A DNA stretch of 64,000 nucleotides from Bacteroidales bacterium (lineage in GTDB: Bacteria; Bacteroidota; Bacteroidia; Bacteroidales; UBA932), in NCBI GenBank assembly GCA_016287075.1, contig JAEEVC010000003.1, forward strand, positions 1 through 64,000. Direction: 5' to 3'. Position numbers and translations under genes: made by a program. This document shows positions 34,389 to 41,641 of the stretch, piece by piece. Below the pieces are notes generated by a model. The model ran no database searches, was not told the DNA's origin, and saw only the letters and a program-made list of their open reading frames with translations. The first letter of the stretch is position 1. Each line of letters starts with the position of its first letter.

Positions 34389-34895
34389 ATGGGACTCTTG
34401 AAGAGTATCTTGAAAGTGGCGGCCGAGAAGGTGCTCGCCGAAGTGACTTCCGCCGCCAAACAGCAGACGACATCCTCGTATTCCGCGCCGAAAACCCCGT
34501 TGCGGGAGGAGGCTCCCGAGCGCACGGATGCCGAGTGGAAAGCGTATTTCCGCGGGATCCTCAGCGCCGAATTCCCGGCCTACGCCGTCCGGGAGCAGGT
34601 GGCCGTGACGGAGCTCGCCGGGGCGGCGGCCGATGAATTCAAACTGTATGACGACCGTCCCCGCCAGGCCTACAAGGCGGAATGGGGCGAGCCCTACACC
34701 TTCGTGCTGTATGCGGGCGGCGTGCCGAAAGGCATCGTCATGCTGGGCAAGGGCCACAGCCATGACAGCAATGTCAAATACCTGATTGCCAGGATGTACG
34801 CCCAGAAGCTGGGCCTCCCGTATATCAATTTCTACACGCAGATGCCCAACGAACGGGCCTACGTCATCGGCCGGATCCGGAAATTCCTCGGCTAG
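34389..34895 (+). CDS. Conserved hypothetical protein upstream of RT
   Basis: A 168-residue cytoplasmic protein with no assigned function. The first ~50 residues are polar and low-complexity (AKQQTTSSYSAPKTPLREEA). The rest looks like one compact alpha/beta domain (PYTFVLYAGGVPKGIVMLG, then YLIARMYAQKLGLPYINFYT). The pattern resembles a small nuclease-like or Vsr-like alpha/beta fold, but no catalytic set is convincing. The stop at 34893-34895 is four bases before the structured element that precedes the reverse transcriptase. It may therefore be co-transcribed with it as an accessory gene. Confidence 0.7.
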   Translation: MGLLKSILKVAAEKVLAEVTSAAKQQTTSSYSAPKTPLREEAPERTDAEWKAYFRGILSAEFPAYAVREQVAVTELAGAAADEFKLYDDRPRQAYKAEWGEPYTFVLYAGGVPKGIVMLGKGHSHDSNVKYLIARMYAQKLGLPYINFYTQMPNERAYVIGRIRKFLG

Positions 34896-34899
34896 CCTG

Positions 34900-35035
34900 A
34901 AAGAAAAAGGGGATGCAACCCCGTTGCGCCTGCGGAGGACGCAGCGCAGCCCATCCGGGGCCTTGCAGGCGGCCGGGCTGCGTACCGTCCCGTGAACCGC
35001 AATTTTGCGGATTCAAAATCTTCCCCTTTTTCTTT
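34900..35035 (+). ncRNA. Candidate retron-like structured RNA
   Basis: A perfect 14-bp inverted repeat (AAAGAAAAAGGGGA at 34900-34913, TCCCCTTTTTCTTT at 35022-35035) bounds 108 nt that fold into a row of hairpins. These are GCAAC/GTTGC (34915-34927), a CTGCG/CGCAG stem (about 34930-34944), CGCAGCCC/GGGCTGCG (8 bp, 22-nt loop) and CCGCAA/TTGCGG (about 34998-35011). The right arm ends 10 bp before the reverse-transcriptase ATG. This is the layout of a retron msr-msd flanked by a1/a2 repeats. Alternatively the A/T-rich arms and T-run may be part of a terminator. No experimental evidence. Confidence 0.45.
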
Positions 35036-35045
35036 TTTTCCTTGT

Positions 35046-36266
35046 ATGGAAAGCATCCTCCAAAGCCTGGTCCGCCAGGAGACCTGGGAGCAGTTCCTGG
35101 CCCACCGGCTGCTGAAAGGCCGGTACACCTGGCATGCCTTCCGGGAAGCCGATGCGTATGTCGCCTCGGAGCAGTATCTCGAAGTGGCGGACCGCCTGCT
35201 GCGGGGAGAGGGCCTGGGCATTCCGCGGAAAAAGACCGTCAACAAGATGGGCACGGGAAAGAAACGGACCGTGTACAGTTTCCCGCCCGAAGAGACGGCC
35301 GTGCTCCGGATGATCGCTTTCCTGTTGTATCGTTACGACGGCCGCTTCTCCCCCAACTGCTATGCTTTCCGGCGCGGCCTGCAGGCGTCAGACGCCATCC
35401 ATGATCTTCGCAAAGCGCTGGGAGACAGGAAGATGTGGGCCTATAAACTGGATATCCACGATTACTTCAATTCCATCTCCGTCCCGCTGCTGCTGCCGAT
35501 GCTCCGCGACCTTCTGGCCGACGATCCGGCCCTTTACCGCTTCTTCGAGCAGCTGCTGACGGACGGCCGTGCCCTGTCGAAAGGGGAGGTGGTCCGGGAG
35601 GCCCGCGGCGTCATGGCCGGGACCCCGACGGCTCCTTTCCTGGCGGATGTCTATCTGATGGAGGTGGACCGCCATTTCGCGGAAGCGGGCGTCATCTATG
35701 CCCGTTACTCGGACGACATCATCCTGTTCGCCCCGGACCGCGGGACGCTGGAGGCCTGCAAGGCGGACCTGCTCGGCTTCCTGGCCCGTTACCGGCTGAC
35801 GGTCAATCCCGACAAGGAGCGGATCTATTCCCCGGACGAGGCGTTCGAGTTCCTCGGATTCCGCTGCCATGGCCGCGACATCGACATCGCTTCCGCGACC
35901 GTGCGGAAGATGAAAGGGAAGATCCGGCGGGCCGCCCGCGCCCTGATGCGCTGGCGCAGCCGGAACGGCCTGGATGCGGACCGGGCGATGAAAGGACTCA
36001 TCAACCAGTTCAACGCCAAGTTCTTCGGCGACGCGGATCCGTCCACCCTGACCTGGTCCCGCTGGTTCTTCCCGGTCATCAACCGGACGGAGGGCCTGCA
36101 TGTGCTCGACCAATACCTCCAGGAGAACATCCGCTACCTTTCCACCGGCCGCCACACCAAGGCCAATTACCGGGTTACCTATGCGCAGATGAAGGCCCTG
36201 GGCTATCGCAGCCTGGTCCACGCGTATTACGAAAGCCGGGAAGCCGTCCGGGAGCAGGGTCAGTAA
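35046..36266 (+). CDS. Stand-alone reverse transcriptase
   Basis: A 406-residue RNA-directed DNA polymerase. I use the ATG at 35046, since the earlier GTG frame runs through the inverted repeat. RT motifs in order are NCYAFRRGLQASDAI, YKLDIHDYFNSIS, GVMAGTPTAPFLADVYL, YARYSDDIILFA (catalytic YSDD), VNPDKERIYS and FEFLGF. The C-terminal ~140 residues (thumb-like, ending YRSLVHAYYES) carry no HNH, protease or maturase X domain that I can see. No group II intron ends or DGR template/variable repeats are visible. A retron VTG motif is not evident. The composition is that of the host chromosome, so it is not a recent arrival. RT class unresolved. Confidence 0.88.
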   Translation: MESILQSLVRQETWEQFLAHRLLKGRYTWHAFREADAYVASEQYLEVADRLLRGEGLGIPRKKTVNKMGTGKKRTVYSFPPEETAVLRMIAFLLYRYDGRFSPNCYAFRRGLQASDAIHDLRKALGDRKMWAYKLDIHDYFNSISVPLLLPMLRDLLADDPALYRFFEQLLTDGRALSKGEVVREARGVMAGTPTAPFLADVYLMEVDRHFAEAGVIYARYSDDIILFAPDRGTLEACKADLLGFLARYRLTVNPDKERIYSPDEAFEFLGFRCHGRDIDIASATVRKMKGKIRRAARALMRWRSRNGLDADRAMKGLINQFNAKFFGDADPSTLTWSRWFFPVINRTEGLHVLDQYLQENIRYLSTGRHTKANYRVTYAQMKALGYRSLVHAYYESREAVREQGQ

Positions 36267-36289
36267 GGAACCGGCTGGTTTTCATGTTC

Positions 36290-36850
36290 TTATAGTCTGA
36301 AGTATCCGCCGATGCGGATATCGGATCCTTCGCAGCGCCAGCCGGTCCGGCTCCAGAGTTCGCCGCCGGAGCGCGAGCTCTCGTAGCCGAGGAATCCGAT
36401 CTGGACGAGGGCATAGACGGAGCCGGTGACCGGGATCATCAGGCCAGGGCGGATGCCGCAGTCCAGGTAGAAGACGGGCGCCCTGCCCCCGGCATACTGC
36501 GTCCGGCGCAGGTTCAGGTCCGCATCCGCGAAAACGCGGATGCCGGCGAGCACCTCGGCGTGGAAACGGGCATAGGGGTTTATCCCGAAGGTCCAGTGGC
36601 TCTCGCCGTAGGAACTGGACCAGCCCGCGAGGATGCCGCTGCCGAGGTACAGGTACTTCCCTATGGGCCAGGCAATCTCCGGTGCGAGGGTGATGTAGCT
36701 GTAATTCTCGGAGAAATCGGCGGAGACGCCGCCGCCCAGCAGGCCATTGAACTTGCGGGGACGGGAAAGGGTCCCGTTGTCCTGGGCAGCGGCGGAGAGC
36801 GCCGTCAAGGCGGCGAGGACAACGAAGAGGATCCTTTTCCGGGGGGTCAT
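36290..36850 (-). CDS. Predicted outer-membrane beta-barrel protein
   Basis: A 186-residue exported protein with a cleavable signal peptide (MTPRKRILFVVLAALTALSAAAQ). Alternating amphipathic strands follow (YSYITLAPEIAWPIG, YLYLGSGILAGW, VYALVQIGFLGYES) and the chain ends in an aromatic-terminated strand (RIGGYFRL). This is the pattern of a small porin-like barrel. No specific family is recognised. It starts 2 bp after the aspS stop and is probably co-transcribed with it, although a functional link is not evident. Confidence 0.65.
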   Translation of the reverse strand: MTPRKRILFVVLAALTALSAAAQDNGTLSRPRKFNGLLGGGVSADFSENYSYITLAPEIAWPIGKYLYLGSGILAGWSSSYGESHWTFGINPYARFHAEVLAGIRVFADADLNLRRTQYAGGRAPVFYLDCGIRPGLMIPVTGSVYALVQIGFLGYESSRSGGELWSRTGWRCEGSDIRIGGYFRL

Positions 36851-36852
36851 GG

Positions 36853-38622
36853 CTATTCGCTCTTGTCGAGGATCAGCTTGAGCTCGTCGAGCTGGGACTG
36901 GTCGATTTCCGACGGGGAGTCGATCATCACGTCGCGGCCCTGGTTGTTCTTCGGGAAGGCGATGTAGTCGCGGATGGTATCCTGGCCGCCGAAGAGGGCG
37001 CAGACGCGGTCGAAGCCGAAGGCGAGGCCGCCGTGCGGCGGGGCGCCGTACTGGAAGGCATGGATGATGAAACCGAACTTGTATTCGGCCTCCTCGGGAC
37101 CGATGCCGAGCACCTCGAACATCCGCTTCTGCATGTCGGCGTTGTGGATCCGGATGGAACCGCCGCCGAGCTCGTTGCCGTTGAGGACGAAGTCGTAGGC
37201 ATTGGCGCAGACGCGCTCCAGGTCCTCTTTCTTATTGGAATAGAACCACTTCTCGTGCTCCGGCTTCGGGGCCGTGAAGGGATGGTGCATCGCGTAGAAG
37301 CGCTGGGTCTCGTCGTCCCACTCGAGGAGCGGGAAATCGACGATCCACAGCGGGGCGAACACCTTCGGGTCGCGGAGGCCGAGGCGACCGCCCATCTCGA
37401 GGCGGAGGACGCCGAGCATGGTCTGGACCTTGCGCTTGGCATCGCCGCTGAGGACCAGCAGCAGGTCGCCGGGCTTCGCCTCGGCCGCCGCTGCGATCTT
37501 CGCGAGGTCTTCCGGGGCGTAGAACTTGTCGATGGAGGACTTGAAGGAACCGTCGGCATTGACCCGGATGTAGATCAGGCCCTTGGCGCCGACCTGGGGC
37601 CGCTTGACCCATTCGGTCAGTTCGTCGATCTGCTTGCGGGTGTATTCGGCGGCGCCGGGGACGGCGATCGCGCCGATATAGGCCGCGCCGTCGAGGACGC
37701 CGAAGCCCTTGCCTTTCGCAACGTCCGTCAGTTCATGGATTTCCATTCCGAAGCGGACGTCCGGCTTGTCGGAGCCGTACTTGTCCATCGCGTCGTACCA
37801 GCTCATCCGCGGCAGCGGGTTCGGGACATCGACGCCGAGGACGTTCTTGAACAGGGTGCGCATCATGCCCTCGAAGGTGCCGAGCACGTCTTCCTGCTCG
37901 ACGAAGGACATCTCGCAGTCGATCTGTGTGAATTCCGGCTGGCGGTCGGCGCGCAGGTCCTCGTCACGGAAGCACCTGACAATCTGGAAGTAGCGGTCAT
38001 ATCCGGCGACCATCAGCAGCTGCTTGAAGGTCTGCGGGCTCTGCGGCAGGGCGTAGAACTGGCCCGGATTCATGCGGGACGGGACGACGAAGTCGCGCGC
38101 GCCTTCCGGGGTCGATTTGATCAGGTACGGGGTCTCGATCTCCATGAAGCCGAGGCCGTCGAGGTAATTGCGGACTTCGTGGGCGATGCGGTGGCGGAGC
38201 ATCAGCGCCTTCTTGAGCGGGCCGCGCCGGAGGTCGAGGTAGCGGAATTTCATCCGCAGGTCCTCGCCGCCGTCGGACTCGTCCTCGATGGTGAAGGGCG
38301 GGGTCACGGACTTGTTCAGCACGTTGATCGCGCTGACCTTGATCTCGATGTCGCCGGTGGGCATCTTCGGGTTTTTGGCCTGGCGCTCAAGCACTTCGCC
38401 GGTGGCCTGGATGACGAATTCACGGCCGAGGGCGGTGGCGGTCCCGACGAGCTCCGCCGGGGCGTCGGCCTCGACGACCAGCTGGGTGACGCCGTAGCGG
38501 TCACGCAGGTCGATGAAGGTCATGCCGCCGAGTTTACGGGCCTTCTGGACCCACCCGGCGAGGGTGACGGTCTGTCCGGCGTTCGCGATGCGGAGTTCTC
38601 CGCAGGTATGGGTTCTGTACAT
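36853..38622 (-). CDS. aspS: Aspartyl-tRNA synthetase
   Basis: A 589-residue class II aminoacyl-tRNA synthetase that charges tRNA-Asp. The N-terminal OB-fold anticodon domain ([22 protein letters not shown]) is followed by motif 2 ([18 protein letters not shown]), the bacterial GAD insertion (~300-400) and motif 3 ([10 protein letters not shown]). Length and layout are typical of the bacterial type. A minus-strand TATTTTTG element (38651-38658) is the likely promoter. Confidence 0.97.
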   Translation of the reverse strand: MYRTHTCGELRIANAGQTVTLAGWVQKARKLGGMTFIDLRDRYGVTQLVVEADAPAELVGTATALGREFVIQATGEVLERQAKNPKMPTGDIEIKVSAINVLNKSVTPPFTIEDESDGGEDLRMKFRYLDLRRGPLKKALMLRHRIAHEVRNYLDGLGFMEIETPYLIKSTPEGARDFVVPSRMNPGQFYALPQSPQTFKQLLMVAGYDRYFQIVRCFRDEDLRADRQPEFTQIDCEMSFVEQEDVLGTFEGMMRTLFKNVLGVDVPNPLPRMSWYDAMDKYGSDKPDVRFGMEIHELTDVAKGKGFGVLDGAAYIGAIAVPGAAEYTRKQIDELTEWVKRPQVGAKGLIYIRVNADGSFKSSIDKFYAPEDLAKIAAAAEAKPGDLLLVLSGDAKRKVQTMLGVLRLEMGGRLGLRDPKVFAPLWIVDFPLLEWDDETQRFYAMHHPFTAPKPEHEKWFYSNKKEDLERVCANAYDFVLNGNELGGGSIRIHNADMQKRMFEVLGIGPEEAEYKFGFIIHAFQYGAPPHGGLAFGFDRVCALFGGQDTIRDYIAFPKNNQGRDVMIDSPSEIDQSQLDELKLILDKSE

Positions 38623-38650
38623 ATGGATGCGTTAAATCGGTTTCAGTCCG

Positions 38651-38658
38651 CAAAAATA
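38651..38658 (-). promoter_or_regulatory. Promoter -7 element of aspS
   Basis: On the minus strand the sequence reads TATTTTTG, matching TAnnTTTG, 28 bp upstream of the aspS ATG. Confidence 0.5.
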
Positions 38659-38694
38659 GCAAAAAAACGGGGAAAGCAGCGCGTTCTCGCCCGT

Positions 38695-39546
38695 CTATTT
38701 CGCATGTTTCCGGGCGTAGCGGGGATCAAAGGCCATATTGAGGGCATGGGCCAGCCGGTAACCGCCGTTCCGCAGTTGTGTCCGCATGAGTTCGGTATGG
38801 TCCCGGATCCACCTGGCACTGATCCTGTCGCCCTTCTCGATCTCGATGCGGCAGTCCTGGCACTTGTCCGCGACGTCCTTGCCCCAGTCGTAAATGTTTC
38901 CCCTGCAGATCTCCTCCATCTGGGCAGGCGTGCAGTCGTCGCAGATCTCGGCGATGTCGGAGAAACTGAACGGGAGGGGATTCACGACCATGGAGTAGTC
39001 CCAGACCCGGTGGTAGGTGGTTTCCTCGCCGAGGAAGGTCACGGGATACTTGCCGATGTTCTCATGGTCGGCGGCATAACGGACATGGCCGGGGCAGTGC
39101 ATGTCCCCGATCAGGTGGGTGACCATGACCAGTTCCTTCCAGCGGATGGAGTCGGGGAAATCCTTCGCGTGGGCGAGGTCCTCCAGGCAATGGGCGGCAA
39201 AATAGACGTTATTGATCAGTTTCCGGCCGGTGCCGGGTTCGAAGAGCGTGTCGTAGGGACGGTTGTCCGGCCCGACTTCGAAGGTATGGGCATGCCCGAC
39301 CCCCTTTGTCCACTCCAGCGGGAAGGTGGCGTCCATTTCGGCGCGGTAATCATCGCAGTACGAGGCGATGGCCACCAGCGGCGTACCCTGCATGATTTCC
39401 TGCACCCGCTTCTGCGTGGTCTTGGTGAGGTGGTTCTGGGCGATCTTCGCCACGGTGGCATGGCCCATCCGGCCCCAGCCCGCGGCGCTTGTCGCGGTCA
39501 GCAGCGCGAGGAGAAGGACCGTGACGGTCTTGGATTTCATATTCAT
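38695..39546 (-). CDS. S1/P1 family nuclease
   Basis: A 283-residue secreted zinc nuclease of the S1/P1 family, probably cleaving single-stranded nucleic acids in the periplasm or outside. The start is the ATG at 39546 (MNMKSKTVTVLLLALL). After signal cleavage the mature chain begins WGRMGHATVAKIA, supplying the N-terminal Trp and first His ligand. Other likely ligands are YCDDYRA, GVGHAHTF, VTHLIGDMHCPGH and AADHENIG. It follows ksgA by 81 bp, a gap that contains an 11-bp inverted repeat, so it may be expressed separately. Confidence 0.9.
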   Translation of the reverse strand: MNMKSKTVTVLLLALLTATSAAGWGRMGHATVAKIAQNHLTKTTQKRVQEIMQGTPLVAIASYCDDYRAEMDATFPLEWTKGVGHAHTFEVGPDNRPYDTLFEPGTGRKLINNVYFAAHCLEDLAHAKDFPDSIRWKELVMVTHLIGDMHCPGHVRYAADHENIGKYPVTFLGEETTYHRVWDYSMVVNPLPFSFSDIAEICDDCTPAQMEEICRGNIYDWGKDVADKCQDCRIEIEKGDRISARWIRDHTELMRTQLRNGGYRLAHALNMAFDPRYARKHAK

Positions 39547-39578
39547 AAACACGTTTTTATGTCTGTAAGGCTGTTTTT

Positions 39579-39615
39579 GTGCCGCACCCGGCCTTCCAAT
39601 GTGTGGGTGCGGCAC
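39579..39615. repeat. 11-bp inverted repeat between ksgA and nuclease gene
   Basis: GTGCCGCACCC (39579-39589) pairs perfectly with GGGTGCGGCAC (39605-39615). No T-run follows on the minus strand, the direction of transcription, so it is not a standard terminator for ksgA. A GGCnTGTTTTTGTG sequence flanks it on both sides in direct orientation. Confidence 0.5.
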
Positions 39616-39627
39616 GATTTCATGCTT

Positions 39628-40455
39628 CTAGGCCTGTTTTTGTGTTTCAAGCGTATCCAGCGAGCGCGTCAGGGCAACGAAGTCCTCCACGCCGAGGCGT
39701 TCGGGACGCAGGTCGAAGACCGGGTCCGCCAGGAATGCCGCAAGGGTGTCGTCAGACCAGCCCTCGCGGTCCGCTTTTGCACGGGCGAGAGGCCTCAGGG
39801 AATTGCGGAGCGTCTTGCGGCGCTGCCCGAAGGCCGTCTTGACGACGGTCTTGAACAGCTTTTCGTCGCAGCCGAGGTCCGTGCGGCCGTTGCGGCGGAG
39901 CCGGATGACGGCCGAGGTGACCTTCGGCGGCGGGGCGAAGCAGCCGGACCCCACGGTAAAGAGGTATTCGATGTCGTACCACGCCTGCAAAAACACCGAC
40001 AGGATGCCGTAGGTCTTCGTGCCGGGCTTTTCGGCGATGCGTTCCGCAACCTCCTTCTGGATCATGCAGACGACCTGGGGAATCCGGTCCTTGTGGTCCA
40101 GGACCTTGAAGAAGATCTGCGAGGAGATGTTGTAGGGGAAATTGCCGATGACGGCGAAACGGTCCGGGAAGATCCGCTCCAGCTTCAGCGTCAGGAAATC
40201 CCCCTGCAGCAGCTTCCCGGGCATGTCCGGGAAATGCGTTATCAGGTAATCGACCGACTCCCCATCGATTTCAATGCATTTCAGCGCAATATCCTCCCGC
40301 TGCAGCAGGTACTGCGTCAGCACCCCCATCCCCGGCCCGATCTCCAGCACGGGGAAGGGTTTCTCCTGCACTTCCAGCGCGGCGACGATGTCCTGCGCAA
40401 TGCGCTGGTCGGTGAGGAAATGTTGCCCGAGGGCTTTCTTGGCACGTACTTCCAT
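39628..40455 (-). CDS. ksgA: 16S rRNA dimethyladenosine transferase KsgA/RsmA
   Basis: A 275-residue SAM-dependent methyltransferase that dimethylates two adjacent adenines near the 3' end of 16S rRNA during small-subunit maturation. Motifs are KKALGQHFLTDQ, the SAM loop VLEIGPGMGVLTQYL and the catalytic NFPYNIS. The C-terminal helical domain (LGVEDFVALTRSLDTLE) is complete. It follows mtlD by 27 bp. Confidence 0.96.
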   Translation of the reverse strand: MEVRAKKALGQHFLTDQRIAQDIVAALEVQEKPFPVLEIGPGMGVLTQYLLQREDIALKCIEIDGESVDYLITHFPDMPGKLLQGDFLTLKLERIFPDRFAVIGNFPYNISSQIFFKVLDHKDRIPQVVCMIQKEVAERIAEKPGTKTYGILSVFLQAWYDIEYLFTVGSGCFAPPPKVTSAVIRLRRNGRTDLGCDEKLFKTVVKTAFGQRRKTLRNSLRPLARAKADREGWSDDTLAAFLADPVFDLRPERLGVEDFVALTRSLDTLETQKQA

Positions 40456-40482
40456 CCTGAACGACTGCGGGAAACGATGGAT

Positions 40483-41631
40483 TTACAGTGCCTCCACCGC
40501 CTTGTAGGCCGCCTCGATCTCGGCGACGACCGGGTCGTCGGCGGCAAGACCGGTGTACTTCACCACGGTCGCGGCGACGCCTTCGGCTGCGATGGCCGCG
40601 AGCATCTCGACGCTCTGCGGGTCGGCCGGGTTGTCGAAATGGAGCGCCGCGCCGATGGCGAGGAGGAGTTTGTCATACGGCAGGCCGAAACCCCTGGCCG
40701 TCAGCATCGGGAGGATGAGGCGGTCGTTCGGGGCGAGCTTGCGGAGCGGCTCCCGGCCGACGCGGTCCACGTCGTCCTTGAGGTACGGATTGGAGAAACG
40801 CTTGAGAATCTTTTCGATATAGGCGAAATGGGCATCATGGTCGAAGCCGAACTTCCGCACCAGTCCCTCGCCGCTCTGCTGCATCACGGCCTTGACGACG
40901 GGGAACACGGCCGGGTCGGCGATGCTCTCGCCGATGGTGCCGAGCCCCTTCATCTTGCCGATGTACGCGGCCGTGGCATGTCCGGTGTTGAGGGTGAAGA
41001 GCTTCCGTTCGACATAGGCCTCGAGGTTGTCCACCGGGGTCATGCCCGCGATGGCGGGAATCGCCCCGACGAAGGCGCTCCGCTCTACGTCCCACTCGAA
41101 GTATTCTTCGACGGCGACGTCCAGCGGAACTTCGCAGCGCACGGGCGGCACGATGCGGTCCACGGCCGCATCCGGCCAGCCGACGTGCTTCTCCGCCCAT
41201 GCGGCGACATCGGGACTTAACAGCGCGAATGTCAGTTCTTTCAGCTGCGACGTGGCCTTCAGGCCGTTCTCGCAGGCGATGATGTTCAGCGGCTTCTCCT
41301 CACCGGCGGCCATGCGGGCGGCAAGCCCCTTGGCTATGGCCGGCGCGACGAACTTGAGGATCCTGAGGCCCACGGCCGTCGTGATGAGGTCCGCATCGGC
41401 GATTTCGGCGACGGCCGCCTCGCTGCCGGAGTGGACGGCACGAATGTCGGTGATGACAATGTCACGGCTCTCCGTGTCCGTCACATGGACGGTGTATTGT
41501 TTCCGGTTGTTGATCTGGTCCAGAAGGTCAGCGACCACATCGGCGAATACCACCCGGTATCCCGCCTGGGCCAGTACGGCGCCGATGAATCCGCGCCCGA
41601 TGTTTCCCGCTCCGAATTGAATGGCTTTCAT
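40483..41631 (-). CDS. mtlD: Mannitol-1-phosphate 5-dehydrogenase family
   Basis: A 382-residue cytosolic NAD-dependent polyol-phosphate dehydrogenase. The start is the ATG at 41631 (MKAIQFGAGNIGRGFIG), where the Rossmann GAGNIGRG motif begins. The family signature KLFTLNTGHA is present, as is the helical C-terminal domain. The classic substrate is mannitol 1-phosphate, giving fructose 6-phosphate, but relatives act on other alditol phosphates. No PTS mannitol transporter is nearby. It follows the SGNH lipoprotein gene by 10 bp at the end of a long run that includes a glycerol-1-phosphate dehydrogenase. The true substrate may therefore be another polyol phosphate imported by the locus. Confidence 0.9.
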   Translation of the reverse strand: MKAIQFGAGNIGRGFIGAVLAQAGYRVVFADVVADLLDQINNRKQYTVHVTDTESRDIVITDIRAVHSGSEAAVAEIADADLITTAVGLRILKFVAPAIAKGLAARMAAGEEKPLNIIACENGLKATSQLKELTFALLSPDVAAWAEKHVGWPDAAVDRIVPPVRCEVPLDVAVEEYFEWDVERSAFVGAIPAIAGMTPVDNLEAYVERKLFTLNTGHATAAYIGKMKGLGTIGESIADPAVFPVVKAVMQQSGEGLVRKFGFDHDAHFAYIEKILKRFSNPYLKDDVDRVGREPLRKLAPNDRLILPMLTARGFGLPYDKLLLAIGAALHFDNPADPQSVEMLAAIAAEGVAATVVKYTGLAADDPVVAEIEAAYKAVEAL

Positions 41632-41641
41632 TGTTTTGTGT

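Noticed and set aside
35046..36266. Group II intron or diversity-generating retroelement
   Set aside because: No maturase or HNH domain, no intron ends, and no template/variable repeat pair found near the RT.
37033..41220. 1395-codon open frame on the plus strand
   Set aside because: It is antisense to aspS, the S1/P1 nuclease, ksgA and mtlD, all of which have clear family motifs.
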